Below, piece by piece: positions 21,987-34,376 of a stretch of DNA of 64,000 nt (its first letter is position 1; each line of letters opens with the position of its first letter). Position numbers and translations under genes: made by a program. Location of the stretch: positions 660,150-724,149 of the forward strand of contig NW_027192195.1 of NCBI RefSeq assembly GCF_041956535.1, read 5' to 3'. The stretch is from Calcarisporiella thermophila CBS 279.70. Its lineage: Eukaryota; Calcarisporiellomycota. The notes under the pieces are model-generated. The model made no database searches, had not been told where the DNA came from, and saw only the letters and a program-made list of their open reading frames with translations.

Positions 21987-24900
21987 CTATTTTCCACCAC
22001 TAGCTGCTTTCTGGTGTCTCATGACGCTTCCACCCCCACCGCTTCCATCGCTACTAATCCCTCCACTTGACCCACTTCTACCTTTTCGATGCGACTGTAT
22101 GGGTGTGTTGCCTATCCGTGGAGACTCACCACCCACCCCTGCCACGCCCAACTCCCGAAATGATGAAATCGAGAGCAGGATTGCGACTTCTTTTGTAGAG
22201 CGTGTGACCGCCGAGAGGGCCGCAAGCGTGGATTTTGGGAATTGGAATTCGTCCACGCTGAGCGATATTGTTTTGACAAGATTGGCTGTTTTAACGATGG
22301 CCTACAAATGAAACTTTTAGTCCCCCAATACCGAAAGACATATTCTTTAGGAGAGGCCAAATTACCTTGACGAATGCATTTGTCTCGACATAAAATTTCT
22401 TTTGTAGGCCGGGTTCCTCTTGGTTATTCCGCATTCTTACTACGAGCTTTTGTAGCTGCTGGGCCATCTCATTCGCATTTGCGGAATGTCGTGCCAAATC
22501 GCGTAGCTGGAGCGAGAGGGGCTCGCTGGCGTTTATGGCGGCAGAAGGAGGCACTTCAACTTCGTCACCATCGCCTCCACCTCCGCCACCGCTATTCTCT
22601 TCGCTCATAGTGGCACTAGAGGGAGGACTTTTGGAGTCTCCAATTGGAAATCCGCTGACGAGAGGAGATATTGGCGGCAGAGAGGGTAAGAGAGGGGAAG
22701 AGACTGTTGAAGCATTAGGAAAATGAGACCCATTGGGTGAGGAGGAGAGAGGGGAGCCTAAATTAGTGGGTGAAGTCAAGCCCTCCCCATCTACATTTCC
22801 AGTAGAAGCCCGCTGGAGAGTCCCTTCTACAACCTCCACTAATAGCGGCAGGGCGTTCCGTGCCGCACTCGTCGCTGCCTCAACCATGTCAAAAAGAATC
22901 CGATCTGTGTCGGTGTCGACTGCATTAGCCATCGCCGCACCGCTTGCACTTGCAGCTGGGCTGATTGGGATCGAATTTGGAGATGGGGAGGGAGGAGGTT
23001 GAGGCTGCATGGAAGAAGGCTGACCGCGTGATGTAGTGCGTACCCGTCCGCCACGTACCGGGGATGGATGGGGAAAACTGAAGGTATTAATCCCTCCGCC
23101 GCCAACTGCAGTAGGTAAGGATGAGGATAGATTGAGAACTGGTGAAGCGGGTGCAGGACTTGAAGCGCCCGCTAGCGCGCCAGCTTGATTGGCCGGTCCC
23201 GGAAACCCGAAATTTCCATAATCTAAAAGATTCATTGAAGTAGGGGTGTAGTCGGTTAAGAGCTGCGAAAGAGACTCCCAGGCTTGTTGCACCTCCGCGA
23301 TGGATCCATGTGTAATCAATAGAAGGTGTCTCAGCAATCTCGAGTCAACGGCCCGCACGAGAACTCGCATGTGTTGCTGGAGAACAACCACTAATTGACG
23401 AAACGCCGATGTACAGGCGACGCATGCTTGTGATACATCTTGACATGTATTCGCATCAGGCACCCGACTTTGTGCCATTTGATCGAGTCGATCCAGTGCG
23501 AGAGTAAGGTGTTGAAGCGCGTTATTAGCCGGATCCAGCACTTTCAAAAGTGGCTGCGACAATTTGGTGTCTGAACAACATTTAACACACTGCCGCGCGG
23601 CACTGTAGGTCTGCATCAGCGCAAAGAGGATAGAGCGGCTGGCTTCGATCAGCCGAATATTCTCAGGGGAAAGAAACGAGCTTGGTGGGAGACGGGATTT
23701 TCGCTGAAAATACGCCTCTGAAACGCGCTTACCGTAGCCGGTCGTGGACCCCTGACTACCCACCGAGCTAACTGAATCCTGGGAAAGGGCACGCGAATGA
23801 TGTTTCACCCCCAAAAGTTGATGCTCATCTGAGGTGGAACGCTTGTGGTGAGTATCAGACTCGGCATCGCGCGCAGCAGATTTAATCGCGCTCAGTCGGA
23901 GCTCATCGTTTGAGATGGAGAGAGCACGACGCTGCATATTGAGGTCGAACTTGTTAGCGCCAGGAGATCGAGCGAGCGAATGTTTAGGATTATCAGGGGA
24001 AGTCGACACTAGGGATTCGAATGATGGCGAGCGGTTCGCGCGAATTACCGTTAAAAACTCTTTACTCTCCCCGACATCCTCAGAACTAAATAAACCTTTC
24101 GTCATTAGAACGGGGAATGTTTTTCGAAGCAAATTAGTCAAATATGCCAACCCACCTACTAATACAATCTTCGTCTCCAATCTCAGATGCGCCTGTTAGT
24201 ATAGATAAAATTCTTAGTAACAAAAAAAACAAGCCAGGCAAAATATCATCAAAACTCTAACCTTTGTGCTGCCTCAAATATCCTTTTAATCTATTCAGCC
24301 ATGACATATCGTCTCCGTCTGGGGGCTCAGAAAGTATCTCCTTTGGAGGAAATTCAAGTGGATTATGATCCAGCTTAAGAGCACGTAGCTTCTCCATCTC
24401 GCCAATATAAGCCGGTAGCTCCTTTAGCCGATTGCGAGAAACACTAAGAACTTTCAGTGACATTAAAGAACCAAAATTGGAGGGTAGCCGAGGGATTTTA
24501 TTGCGGCTAATGTCGAGGATCTCCAGATTGGGTATATTGCATAACTATATATTAACAAGAGCGAGATTAAATCATCATTTCTAAGTATGAGCGAAAAAAT
24601 GTCATTTACCACAAGAGGAAATGTTTTAAACTTGTTCGATCTCACACTCAAGTACCGTAATCGTGAGAGCTTAGCGATCTCAGGCGGAAGCGAAACGAGG
24701 TCGTTATGCGCTAGCTCTAGCTTTTCAACCTCATCTGCTAAAAGCACGATTTCTGGAGGGAGTTCTTCAAGATTACGATGACGAAGATTAAGTTGAGTTA
24801 GAGGTTGGCCATTGGCATTTTCGCGCTCTTCTGCAATGACACGAAGAAAGCGATCGCGAGCAGATTCTGCAATTCTAGGTAAGGTTTCGGTTGTGGTCAT
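21987..24900 (-). CDS. SOG2: Sog2-like leucine-rich-repeat protein of the RAM polarity pathway
   Basis: Sog2 is an essential partner of the Kic1 kinase in the RAM (Cbk1/Ace2) network that couples polarised growth to cell separation. Four exons. The first two (24900 to about 24258) encode five or six leucine-rich repeats: LTQLNLRHRNLEELPPEI, LELAHNDLVSLPPEI, LRYLSVRSNKFKTFP, LKVLSVSRNRLKELP, LRALKLDHNPLEFPP. The large third exon (about 24180-22365) holds the Sog2 domain with VGSQGSTTGYGKRVSEAYFQRKS, LTDYTPTSMN and other conserved stretches, separated by Ser/Pro-rich linkers. The last exon carries VKTANLVKTISL and a Gly/Ser tail. Total about 900 residues. The ATG at 24900 starts directly before the repeat region. 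Confidence 0.92.
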
Positions 24901-26970
24901 CTCAAAAAACTCTAATTATAAAGAGAAGAAAAAATGTTGCAAAGAAATCTGATCAATTGCAGAAGGGCTCTATTATATCATCGTCGCATTTACTGTTCTT
25001 TCTTGTGCAGAAAAACGAACCCTTTAAGTTGCAAATTCTGAAATAATTCAGTAATCCTTAGTTGGTAAATCAGAATCAGATTAATGAAGCGAGCGAAGAA
25101 ACATGAGATAACTTTATGCTAAAAGATACTAATATAATACTAGTCTAAAACCTTTCAAAGCAGTATCTGAGCGCTATCATCAGATATACTTGAAAGTAGA
25201 AGGGTATACGGAAGTTTGGGGTACGATAGTTTGGAAATATCATACTGTAATGGAGATGAATTGTTGGCTTGCATAAACTTGGCTTGCGAAACCTCTTCAC
25301 ATTCTAAAAATATCTTGAAATATCATGAATTTGGGTGCCAGATATCAGACGCTGAACAAAACCCGAACATAGTGTTGATTTCAATCACCAGTTCGTAGAC
25401 AAGATTAATAACATCCTAAGATGTTGAGTAGAGCAATGTGCATGAGATATACTGATAAACCAGTGGAGTTAAATCAAGCTCCATGTAGATTCCTAGCAAA
25501 ATTAATGTGAAGTAATGCATATCTAATTGCTTAATGCTATAATTTTACTATTAAATTGTTTAAATAGATCTAAACAACCCAAAGATCTTCGCATGTCTTT
25601 AAATATTCGGACGAGCTATGTAGTGGACATGGGCCCTGATAACTTTTAGCATCACATCTTTGATGAAAGCGTTGGCATTCTATTGTCCACCATTTATTCT
25701 CGGGGATCGTGTAGACACTTGAAATTAAGCTCATATTCAGGTGTTCATTAGATCCTCTTTGTGAGGAACGAAGTTTCGCGTGTTGAAAATTTGTAATCCA
25801 AACAAATCCGATAATCCAATTTAGGTAATTAAGGATCAGGGCTATTAAACTGGCAAGTTAATTTGATATTTAAAGACCAGTACAGCCTAAACATAGAATA
25901 GAGATGGGCTTATTTTTCTCTTGTAATATGTTTCAAGGTTATATTTTCCCATTAAAGCCCAACAAAGAAAAAAGAAGTCAGATGGTTTGTACAAACAGGT
26001 ACAAAGCAATATACTCCTGAACAAAGCTAATACGAAAAGGCTGAGTGCTTCTTGATTTTTCAGGGTAGCGAAGTAAATCTTTGTGGAAATATGCTAATCT
26101 AATAGGAGTAGGACAATACGATTGTAATTGATTACAATGATTAGGAGATTGGAATAAATCATACAAACCCAACATCTTGTATCAAACTCTTGATAAACTA
26201 TAAATTTCTCTAACCTTTAAAATATAATATATTTAAATGGAACCATGGATTAAATAGTATGGAAAATATAATAATAAAACCTTTATATATAGATCTTGTA
26301 ATCGCTATCTAAAAAAACCGTAAACAAAGCTAGAAAGAAGCGTAAAAATGCCTCTCGGTATTTATTTCAAGTGTATTGCGGCATCACTATACTTATTGAG
26401 TAAAATATAATTAGCAAAAACTGGAAGGAGTATCCGTGGAACGAGTAACAAACTAAACGACTCCTACAAGTTAAACCCAATATGAAATCCAGTACATTCA
26501 ACTTAGTTTCCGGCTAATAGTTCATCCCTGGCAATATTAATGATAGTCTTCTTAATTCTCGAAATCATCTTTCTAGTCCAATTACGTCGTATGAAATAGA
26601 GATGCAATCTTTATTCTCTTTTTCTTCTAAGATTGTTCAACCCTAACGACATATAGTCTTGTGAGCATAAACTTTGTGTTAGGAATTCCATATTTGAAAG
26701 GATACGAAGAGTCTAGATGAACTTCCTATTTCAGAGATTTTCTATAGCTTGTTATTATTTCTTGAAAAAATCCATGATCAAGAGTATTTATTTCATGATA
26801 AATCTTGTACATTTTTCAGATTCGAATGTGCTTTAATTAAACAATACATTTTCTATTATATTATTAAGGAGGATTTTATGTTTTTTACAAATGGAATATG
26901 ATGAATATACAAATGCCGATCTTATGCATTAGGGTTGCTCTGTGAATCTATCTGAGGTCGATGTTCGCTC
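24901..26970. other. 2.1 kb AT-rich, gene-free
   Basis: Between the SOG2 start and the NAT stop. The longest frames (25216-25398 plus, 25978-26175 minus) are 60-65 codons, isolated, and without a recognisable family. Composition resembles the island at 1450-9300, but no match to the nuclease-kinase exons was found by eye. Probably decayed or noncoding DNA plus the SOG2 promoter. Confidence 0.5.
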
Positions 26971-28320
26971 TCAGTCGAGAGAGAGCTGACTTAGTTTAAT
27001 TGCATCCACTTCCCGCTCGGTTAATTGCATCCCGAAATATTGGCCCAATATTACCTGTCGTTCTACTTCTGTATCTATGCGCCGTTCCTCCACGCTCTTT
27101 CCGTTCCGCAGTACCTTCAACTTGTCATTCATTAGGGTCACACGTCCGCGTAAATCAGGGGTTGGCCTCGAAGCAATGACATTGGATGCAAAAAGTGCAG
27201 GGACTGAGACACAATAAACCGCTTTGGAAATATTGACAAAATCTGCATGGTACACCTCCTCATCTGTGAAAGCATATAGTCGCTGCCACCCGTCAAGTCC
27301 ATCTCGGGTGTAGTTCAGCATCCACACTTGCCCTTGATCAGTTCTTCCTCCGCTAATAGGGGTGTTTTTGGGGCGACGGGTCTGTACAAGCGACAAGGGT
27401 TCAAGAGTAAACTTGTAGATGTCATTTGGAAGGCCTGCCTCATGATATTCCTAGTAGATGTGAATTGCAATAGGTCAGCCACGCGGTTCGTCTTGCACCA
27501 CTGCAGTACCAGCATGAAAGACATTGGACATACCTTATTCAGCTGTATCGGGAGAGGTGCTACCGGTGCCGGGCTTCCGAAGCCCACGTCAATTAGATAT
27601 TGCGTCCCTTCGGAATCGATCCAAAATATTATCATGTGGCCGGCTGCAGGAATATGGAGCCCAAATTCCAAGCCCATGACTTCGGTAGTTACGCGAGCAC
27701 AGCCGGTCCAAAGTGGATCGAACTTGAGAGCGCGCAGCACAGCGGCAAACAATGTATTTTGTTCGTAGCTAATTAATATCAAAGAAAAGGAAGTGGATTT
27801 AGCGATTATACCCAGCTAGCTTGAAGAAAGGCATCGAATTCCTACCAAAACCCAGCCAAATTTCGGTCCATAAGTTTATATATCAAATCATCCAGGTTTA
27901 TATTAACACGCAGATCCACCATTGGTGGAGGTCGTTCGACTTTCTTCGGCACGCCATCCTTTGAGCGTGCATCGTTGTTGGGAAGCTCAGGGTCGAAGTA
28001 CAAAACTCCAATGTTTCCGAAAGTGAAATGGGTGACATGTGCTTTCATCAATGTGGTAAGCGTCTCTAAATTTGGCTATTATAGTAATATTAGATCAATA
28101 TCAGATTGCCAATCAGATTGAATGCTCAAGATATTACGGGAGGAAGTTTGGCTCCCTCTAGGGATGCATCTATGACTTGCGGGCCTTCATTTTCGATGAC
28201 TGGCACTAGTTGCCCGTCTACTACTTGCAATCCAATGTGACGAAGGTATTGTGCAAGTTGGCGAGAATTTAATGTTGAAAGTGGTTCGTCAAGGTACATA
28301 GTGAGAAATTGTAGGTCCAA
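26971..28320 (-). CDS. Arylamine N-acetyltransferase (NAT family)
   Basis: Cytosolic enzyme that transfers acetyl or related acyl groups from CoA to arylamines or hydrazines; fungal members detoxify plant or xenobiotic amines. Four exons encode about 330 residues: 28320-28138, about 28073-27846, 27768 to about 27533, about 27450-26971. The N-terminus has the YLRHIGL helix, then LTTLMKAHVTHFTFGN. The catalytic Cys codon (about residue 139) is split across an intron, TG at 27847-27846 and C at 27768, giving GFCYEQN. His183 in PAAGHMI and Asp199 in LIDVGFG complete the Cys-His-Asp triad with family-typical spacing. The usual RGG before the Cys reads LAG, an uncommon variant. The C-terminal third (ASRPTPDLRGRVTLM, LTEREVDAI) fits the lid domain. 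Confidence 0.88.
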
Positions 28321-29107
28321 TTGCTAAAAAGTTTGGAATTCAATGCAAATTTGGTGGTTTTAGCGTAGCAGATTGATCATGAATGCGAGGTATATATAAC
28401 CACCGAAATAGAATTGCATAAAACTGACTAGCTTACTCAGCCAAACAACTCACGAAAATAGTAACTCTAATTTAGCCTACATTTTATCCGCAGTTCCGTG
28501 CTCATATTAAGGACCCGTGAATTGGGCGAATTTCTATTGGTCATTTCAATTAGCACTCACCCGTACTTAAGCTTTCACATCACTCGCAATCCGGATAAAA
28601 CCTGTCTATACCCAAAGATAGTAATGAAAAAGAAAACCTAAGTAGCTCAGCTACAAAGGCGAGTCTTCCACTAGGAGAGTTGAAATATGAAGCACATCGG
28701 AATGCTCTTAAACATGTCCCGAAAATACAGATTTGGGTTACAGCTACACATTAGTTGTTGTGCTAATTTACAACAATAATTCAATACCCATTAAAACTGC
28801 TAGGCCTCGTATATATATTTTTACCTAGCGGCTTTTACCGACGCCGCCTCTGATGATGACGACTCAGCAGTCGATAATCTGCTATGTGAATGGATGCATG
28901 GGGTTCTTGCATTTATATATTCATTCTTATCGGATTTAGTTTTGATTTTGCACTTCTGAACTCTCTTGACCCACGGTTTTTTTAAATACCCTTTTTAAAA
29001 TTCTTGTCTTCTTTTTTGTTATTGCTTACTCTACTGCGTACATACAAAATATAAGTAATCAGGATGGCATGATGGTACCAATTTCTTCATGATTTACGGA
29101 GGAGAGT
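28321..29107. other. AT-rich intergenic DNA
   Basis: Upstream region of the NAT gene. A CT-rich tract near 28970-29030 precedes the small open frame at 29108. No other structure was recognised. Confidence 0.5.
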
Positions 29108-29341
29108 GTGTTGATGAATGCAGATAACATAGCTTATGACTGGCTAACAGGAAAAGTTGGAAATAAAACTAATGATGGCAGTGTTGAAGAAATAGAATGG
29201 ACTCCAAGCCTGGAGGAATATTTAATACAAATAATGACGGATATGGAAACGGGAAGACTGATACCTATGGATGAAGGCTGGATAGTTAGAATCGAAAAAA
29301 GCGGAGAGAAGTGTTTAGTGAGAAGGGTAAAGCCTTGCTAA
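29108..29341 (+). CDS. Small hypothetical protein, uncertain
   Basis: A 77-codon frame that begins MLMNADNIAYDWLTG and ends EKCLVRRVKPC. Its amino-acid mix is balanced, with few rare residues and a plausible amphipathic centre (SLEEYLIQIMTDM). It could be a real small protein or the last exon of an unrecognised gene. A pyrimidine-rich tract lies about 100 bp upstream. I recognise no family, and a chance frame in AT-rich DNA cannot be excluded. Confidence 0.35.
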   Translation: MLMNADNIAYDWLTGKVGNKTNDGSVEEIEWTPSLEEYLIQIMTDMETGRLIPMDEGWIVRIEKSGEKCLVRRVKPC

Positions 29342-29750
29342 AGGTTCCCTTCGTCTTATGAATTATGCTGCAAGAATACTCACAGTGAACAAGCTTCCCT
29401 TTTTAATGCATCTCTCTTAGAAATGGTGGCTATTTGCAATACACTTAATTTTGCAATTTGACATTTTTCAAATGATTCCAACATTCCTTCAGCCAAAAGA
29501 CGTTCACACCTGGATTGCATTATTATCTCATTTTAAAAATTTAAGTGCAAAGTGTAAAATGCAGCGACTCGTCTCTACTTTGCATATTCGAAGAAAGACG
29601 GGAATAATTTGGTATATCTAATCATAATGGGCTTATTATGTCACTAATCTGGAAAACTATAATGTTATGGAGTTTTTCGAGAACAACAGTCACAACTTTT
29701 GTTGTCCTTTTTTTTGTACATTATTTCGTTAACTATATGGTGTAGACATT
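29342..29750. other. AT-rich intergenic DNA upstream of the CDK5RAP1 gene
   Basis: No frame of note. The CDK5RAP1 ATG at 29751 follows a T-rich stretch. Confidence 0.5.
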
Positions 29751-31893
29751 ATGAATATAGCAACATTAAGACCATATATACGATTGTCTTGTTTTCTCTC
29801 TAGATCCTATTCACGTCGCTCTCTTTACACATCATCAGTCGTAGGCCATGATGTAGTTAACAACTCTACACCAAAGACGACTGCGGATAACCCTCCAGCA
29901 GCTCGCACACGCCGCCACCTCGTATTTGATAACCGATCCCCTTCATTTGAGGATTTCTTGCGCAATGCAACAGGTTCAATAAAGCCCTCGACAACAGGAG
30001 AACACACACCCAATTCAGTGCCATATTTAGGGATGCCTACAGCAAAGCTTGGCGAGGGTTCGAAGTTTTACATTGAAGTTTACGGATGTCAAGTAAGCCT
30101 GGATTGTCATAAAGAGAGGTTAAAAATGGATATCTAACCGATTTTTATTAAGATGAATGTCAATGACACTGAAATTTTACTCTCTATTCTGAACAAATCT
30201 GGTTATCAGCGGACAATGTCGTTAGAAGACGCTGATGTTATCTTTCTTATGACAGTACGTTGCAAAGGTGTTCTTTATTTTACCAATAGTTTATTAATGC
30301 TATCTTACAGTGTGCAATTCGAGAAGGAGCTGAAAACAAGATCTGGCAACGCTTGAACTACTTCAAACATCTCAAGACTAAACAGAGGCCAGAGCGGCCT
30401 CCCCTTGTAGGAGTACTCGGCGTAATTATTAATGGACTAGAACAGGGCATGCTCAACTCTATTGACCCAATCTACTTGTCGTTCATTTAGTGCATGGCGG
30501 AGCGTTTGAAGACGAAATTGCTTGATTCAGACAAAATGGTAGACATTGTGTGTGGACCAGATGCATATCGCTCTATACCACACCTCTTAACCCTGGCAGA
30601 AACGACCCATCAAGGAGTCGCCAATGTGATGTTGTCTGCGGATGAAACCTACGCAGATATTATGCCTGTGCGTTTGAATGAGGATGGGGTGAGCGCCCAT
30701 ATAAGTATTATGAGGTAATTCCTCCGGGCTATTTCCCTGGTTCGAGCGTGGTTTAAACTTTGCGATTCCCTTGTGTAGAGGGTGCAACAATATGTGTAGC
30801 TTCTGCATCGTGCCCTTCACACGAGGGACCGAACGCAGCCGACCCGTAGATTCGATAGTGGATGAAGTGAGAAAGTTGAGTGAAAAGGGGGTGATGGAAG
30901 TAACCCTCCTGGGTCAAAATGTCAATTGTAAGGCCAAATGCATCCGATCCTACACCTTCCCTTTATGATGACCTTTTCCTTGGTACTTCTTCAATAGCCT
31001 ACCGCGACACAAGCGAATCCTCCTATTTTATCCCGCAGGGGATTGGATCCGACCTCAGCAACCCGGGCTTCTCCACTATCTATCGCCGCAAAGAGGGTGG
31101 CCTTCGATTCACCGAGCTCCTAGATCGTGTTTCCCTAGTGAATCCAGAAATGCGCATCCGATTCACCTCCCCTCATCCTAAAGATTTCCCCCACGAACTG
31201 CTGCACCTGATTGCAGAGAGGCGCAACATTTGCAGCAACATTCACCTCCCTGTCCAGTCAGGCAGCACCAGTATGCTTGAAAGAATGAGACGAGGATATT
31301 CTCGCGAGGCCTATCTAGAGCTCGCACAAACGATTAGGAATATCATCCCCGGCGTGACATTAAGCACGGATCTGATCGCAGGCTTTTGTGAAGAAACAGA
31401 GGAGGAGCACCGGGATACCCTCAGCATGATGGAGGAGGTTCAGTATGAAATGGCCTACATGTTTGCCTACAGCATGCGTGAGAAGACCCATGCACATCGC
31501 CGCCTAAAGGATACTGTGCCTGAGGAGGTAAAGCTGCGTCGTCTAAGGGAAATTATCGAGACGTTCCATCGGCGGGCATTGCCACGAAATCAGGCCCTGA
31601 TCGGATCCCGACAATTGGTCCTCATCGAAGGGCAAACCAAAAAGGGAACATGGCAAGGCAGGACGGACGGGAATCACAAATTCTTTATGGAGGATGAGTC
31701 TTTAGGCGGAGTGGGAGGTGACCAAACTGGATTTGGACCCGGTGATTATGTGGAAGTGAATGTAACCGGTGCATCGAGTACAAGCTTGAGGGGAGTGGGT
31801 ATCCGAAGAGTTGGGCTCCAGGAGTTCTACAAGACCGCCTCGCCTATCGTCGGAGGGTTAGAGACACCAAAAACCATGGAATACGGCATTTAA
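29751..31893 (+). CDS. CDK5RAP1: CDK5RAP1-type tRNA methylthiotransferase (MiaB family), mitochondrial
   Basis: Radical-SAM enzyme that adds a methylthio group to i6A37 of tRNAs, giving ms2i6A. Six exons encode about 600 residues. The N-terminus is rich in Arg/Ser with no acids ([20 protein letters not shown]), typical of a mitochondrial presequence. The UPF0004 domain shows its three cluster cysteines in [18 protein letters not shown] and GVLGCMAERL. The radical-SAM motif is [16 protein letters not shown] (CxxxCxxC). Then [43 protein letters not shown], and a TRAM domain ([19 protein letters not shown]). Splice sites restore each motif exactly, for example GQNVN-SYRD across the intron ending at 30999. 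The enzyme is common in bacteria and animals but absent from yeasts, which makes it a lineage marker here. Confidence 0.94.
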
Positions 31894-32350
31894 CAGAGGC
31901 CAGTTTATTCTACCACCTTAATTGTGTCATCTCTAATATTTAAAAATATAGAAGGCATAAACCCCAACGGTATATTAGGAGAGAAAGAGAAAGAAAAAGA
32001 AAGAAAAGATAAAAATAAAGATAAAGGAAAAGTGGGACGCAAGAAAAAAAAAGGCAATCAAGTGAAGAAGAATAAATTTAAAAATTACAAAAATTCCTAT
32101 GTTAAAGTAGGAAAATAAAAAAAAAATAACATATGGAAGTTTAATATTTTTTTTTTCGAGACTGAATGGAAGTATATAGCATCACCCTTTTGGGGAGGAG
32201 GAAAGAAAGCAAAAAAAAAAAGTGAAAGCCGGTAGATTTGCTACCAAAATTGTGTATTCATTGATAGTATAATATTAATCTGACATGAGCGACGTGTTCA
32301 TGTCGTTATTTGGCTCGAGCAAACTATGGATTGTAGAAAAAAGAGTTGAG
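31894..32350. other. Convergent intergenic region with a purine-rich tract
   Basis: 3' flanks of CDK5RAP1 and ATG18. A gaaaga/aaag-rich run at 31980-32070 gives a Lys-rich open frame that looks like low-complexity noise, not a gene. Confidence 0.6.
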
Positions 32351-33934
32351 TCATAAGTGATTGAAATGTAAAATGGCCACATTCAAATCCAACCTGTATT
32401 GCCTTAACAGGATACATTCTCCGCCGTTTTCCAAGTCAATGTTGTACTGGTAGAAGTACCCCTCCGAAGTGACGACCATAACTTGAGGGGTGGTGCTAGT
32501 GTGTCCAGGATAAAATGGGAATACGTCAAGAGACAATGACATAAGAGAAAAAACATGGACATAAACTTACTTGCTCAAAGCAACCACACTTCGAACCCCG
32601 GAGTTTGGCAGTTTTAGGAAGGCAAAATCACGCAACGGTTGCCAGATGTCGGTAACCGCTTCTGGGAGGTATGAGCTCAGGCCGCCTGCAAGATTCCGGC
32701 CTAAATGCAATGACTGCCGCCGTAGCATCGCCCTATCCATGGCATAATTCAAATCAGTTTTGCAACTATAAAGTATAGTAGGTTCCGGAATATACACACC
32801 CCACGCCACTCTTTTTCCGTCCTTGAGAATTGTCGAACGAGTGAGCCGGTGGCTCGTTCGCACCCAATTTGAAAATGTGCACGGTTTCCGTGTCGCTCGA
32901 TGCGCAGAGCAGCGTGCTCACTAAGTTGAAGGAAATGCAGTGAATGCGTGCTGGGTACGATCCACGCCGGAATTCAAAGAGCTTGTTCGCGCCTGGGACA
33001 GAAAAGACACGAATGACGGTGCCTTTGTCGCTCGCCGTCGCCACCATCGTCCCCTCTGAGTTGATGGCCACACACGCAATCGGACTTTTGTGAGCCTGTA
33101 CGATGTTGACAACTTGCAGTGAGATTGCGTCGAAAAGCATAACATCGCCCGAAGCTATGTGGTGCATGCCGTCTCGGCCTGCTGCAGAAAAGGGTGAAGA
33201 GGGGGAAGGGGTTGGCGATGGATAGACTATATAACAGTTGTCGCTGGATGGAGAGAGTGCGCAAATTGCTTATGAAGAGGAGAAGAGATTGGGAGCCAGT
33301 CCTAAGCAAATTGAGGGTTTGCAATTCTTACCATTAGGATTGGGGCCGGTTTCAATAGTGTGAAGCAGTTTCATGTTGGAGATATCATAGACGTAAATCT
33401 GCTCCTCCAAGAGCACGATGAGTCTTCGCCTGTTGAGCTTAACGGCCAAGATAGAGGTCGGGAATGTTAATTCGCAAATGATCGATTGACGCTAAGAGCC
33501 GATGAAAGGCAGGTTAGCTCTAGATTGTCCCATTCACCAAAAAATGAAGCCTCACTTTTGTGTTTGTTATCTGAAGTCTACGAGGAGAGAGGGCAGGTTG
33601 GTCACCAGCGCCTACGAGGGCAACAAGTGAGGTGCAGAAGAGCATCTCAACAATTCCCATTCCGCCATCGGCTGCTCAACATGGATGATTAGACGTGCAC
33701 TTTTGTATCAGGAGAAGAGAATATGTTACCTTTGGAGAAGCATTTTCCAAAAGGATCGCAGTTGTAGATCTTGTAGCCATTCTTTGTACCCACGGAAATA
33801 CAGCTAAAATCAGAGAAAGCGTAAGTGATTGGTTGGCAGATCTAGGGGTTGAGATGGCCATGGATACTATACCTAAAATCTTGGTTGAAATTAATGAAGA
33901 GCAGCTCTGAGCTGGATCGTGTGCCCAAATTCAT
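32351..33934 (-). CDS. ATG18: Atg18/WIPI PROPPIN, phosphoinositide-binding autophagy protein
   Basis: Seven-bladed beta-propeller that binds PI3P and PI(3,5)P2 on the pre-autophagosomal structure and vacuole and recruits Atg2. Seven exons encode about 430 residues. The start at 33934 gives [20 protein letters not shown], then across an intron [14 protein letters not shown]. Other family signatures are [62 protein letters not shown] and [13 protein letters not shown]. The lipid-binding motif FRRG sits in [15 protein letters not shown], after [16 protein letters not shown]. The final exon has the conserved [10 protein letters not shown] and GECILLRQY. The promoter is shared with the divergent SPA2 gene. 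Confidence 0.95.
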
Positions 33935-34376
33935 CGCGGATGCGTGAAACGAGCCAATGGGTAAAGCAAAAATTCAAAAGCGAAGAGATGGATGAGAATG
34001 GGATGCTAATAAGAATTATTAAATTGGTGATATATTGTTCTTGTCTGAAATTACTTTTTTTTGAACTAAAGGTATGATAGTGTCCACTTTATTTCGCGTA
34101 GATGACATAAGTATCCCGTGAGCGATAGATCAGATACTTCTACGTTTGGATTTTACTGTCTCAATATCTTCTTTCTTAACCCCACACACACATCAATCGC
34201 AATGAAAATTTGAAACCGCACACCTTTACGCTCCACAGCATCCTAGAATCTTTTTTTTATTCTTTCCATTCCCTAATACTTTACTCTTCTTACCTATATC
34301 GCCCATCAATTCTCCCTTTACCTAATCACGCAGCCTCTTTTCTCCCTGTGTGTTGCTGCAGAGCTGAGTCGTGCTT
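33935..34376. promoter_or_regulatory. Bidirectional promoter region of ATG18 and SPA2
   Basis: 442 bp between divergent start codons. AT-rich on the ATG18 side and pyrimidine-rich (CT tracts at 34140-34350) on the SPA2 side, as is common just upstream of fungal starts. No specific site is assigned. Confidence 0.5.

Noticed and set aside
31924-32118. Lys-rich 64-codon frame
   Set aside because: Pure low-complexity translation of an AG-rich tract in a convergent 3' region.
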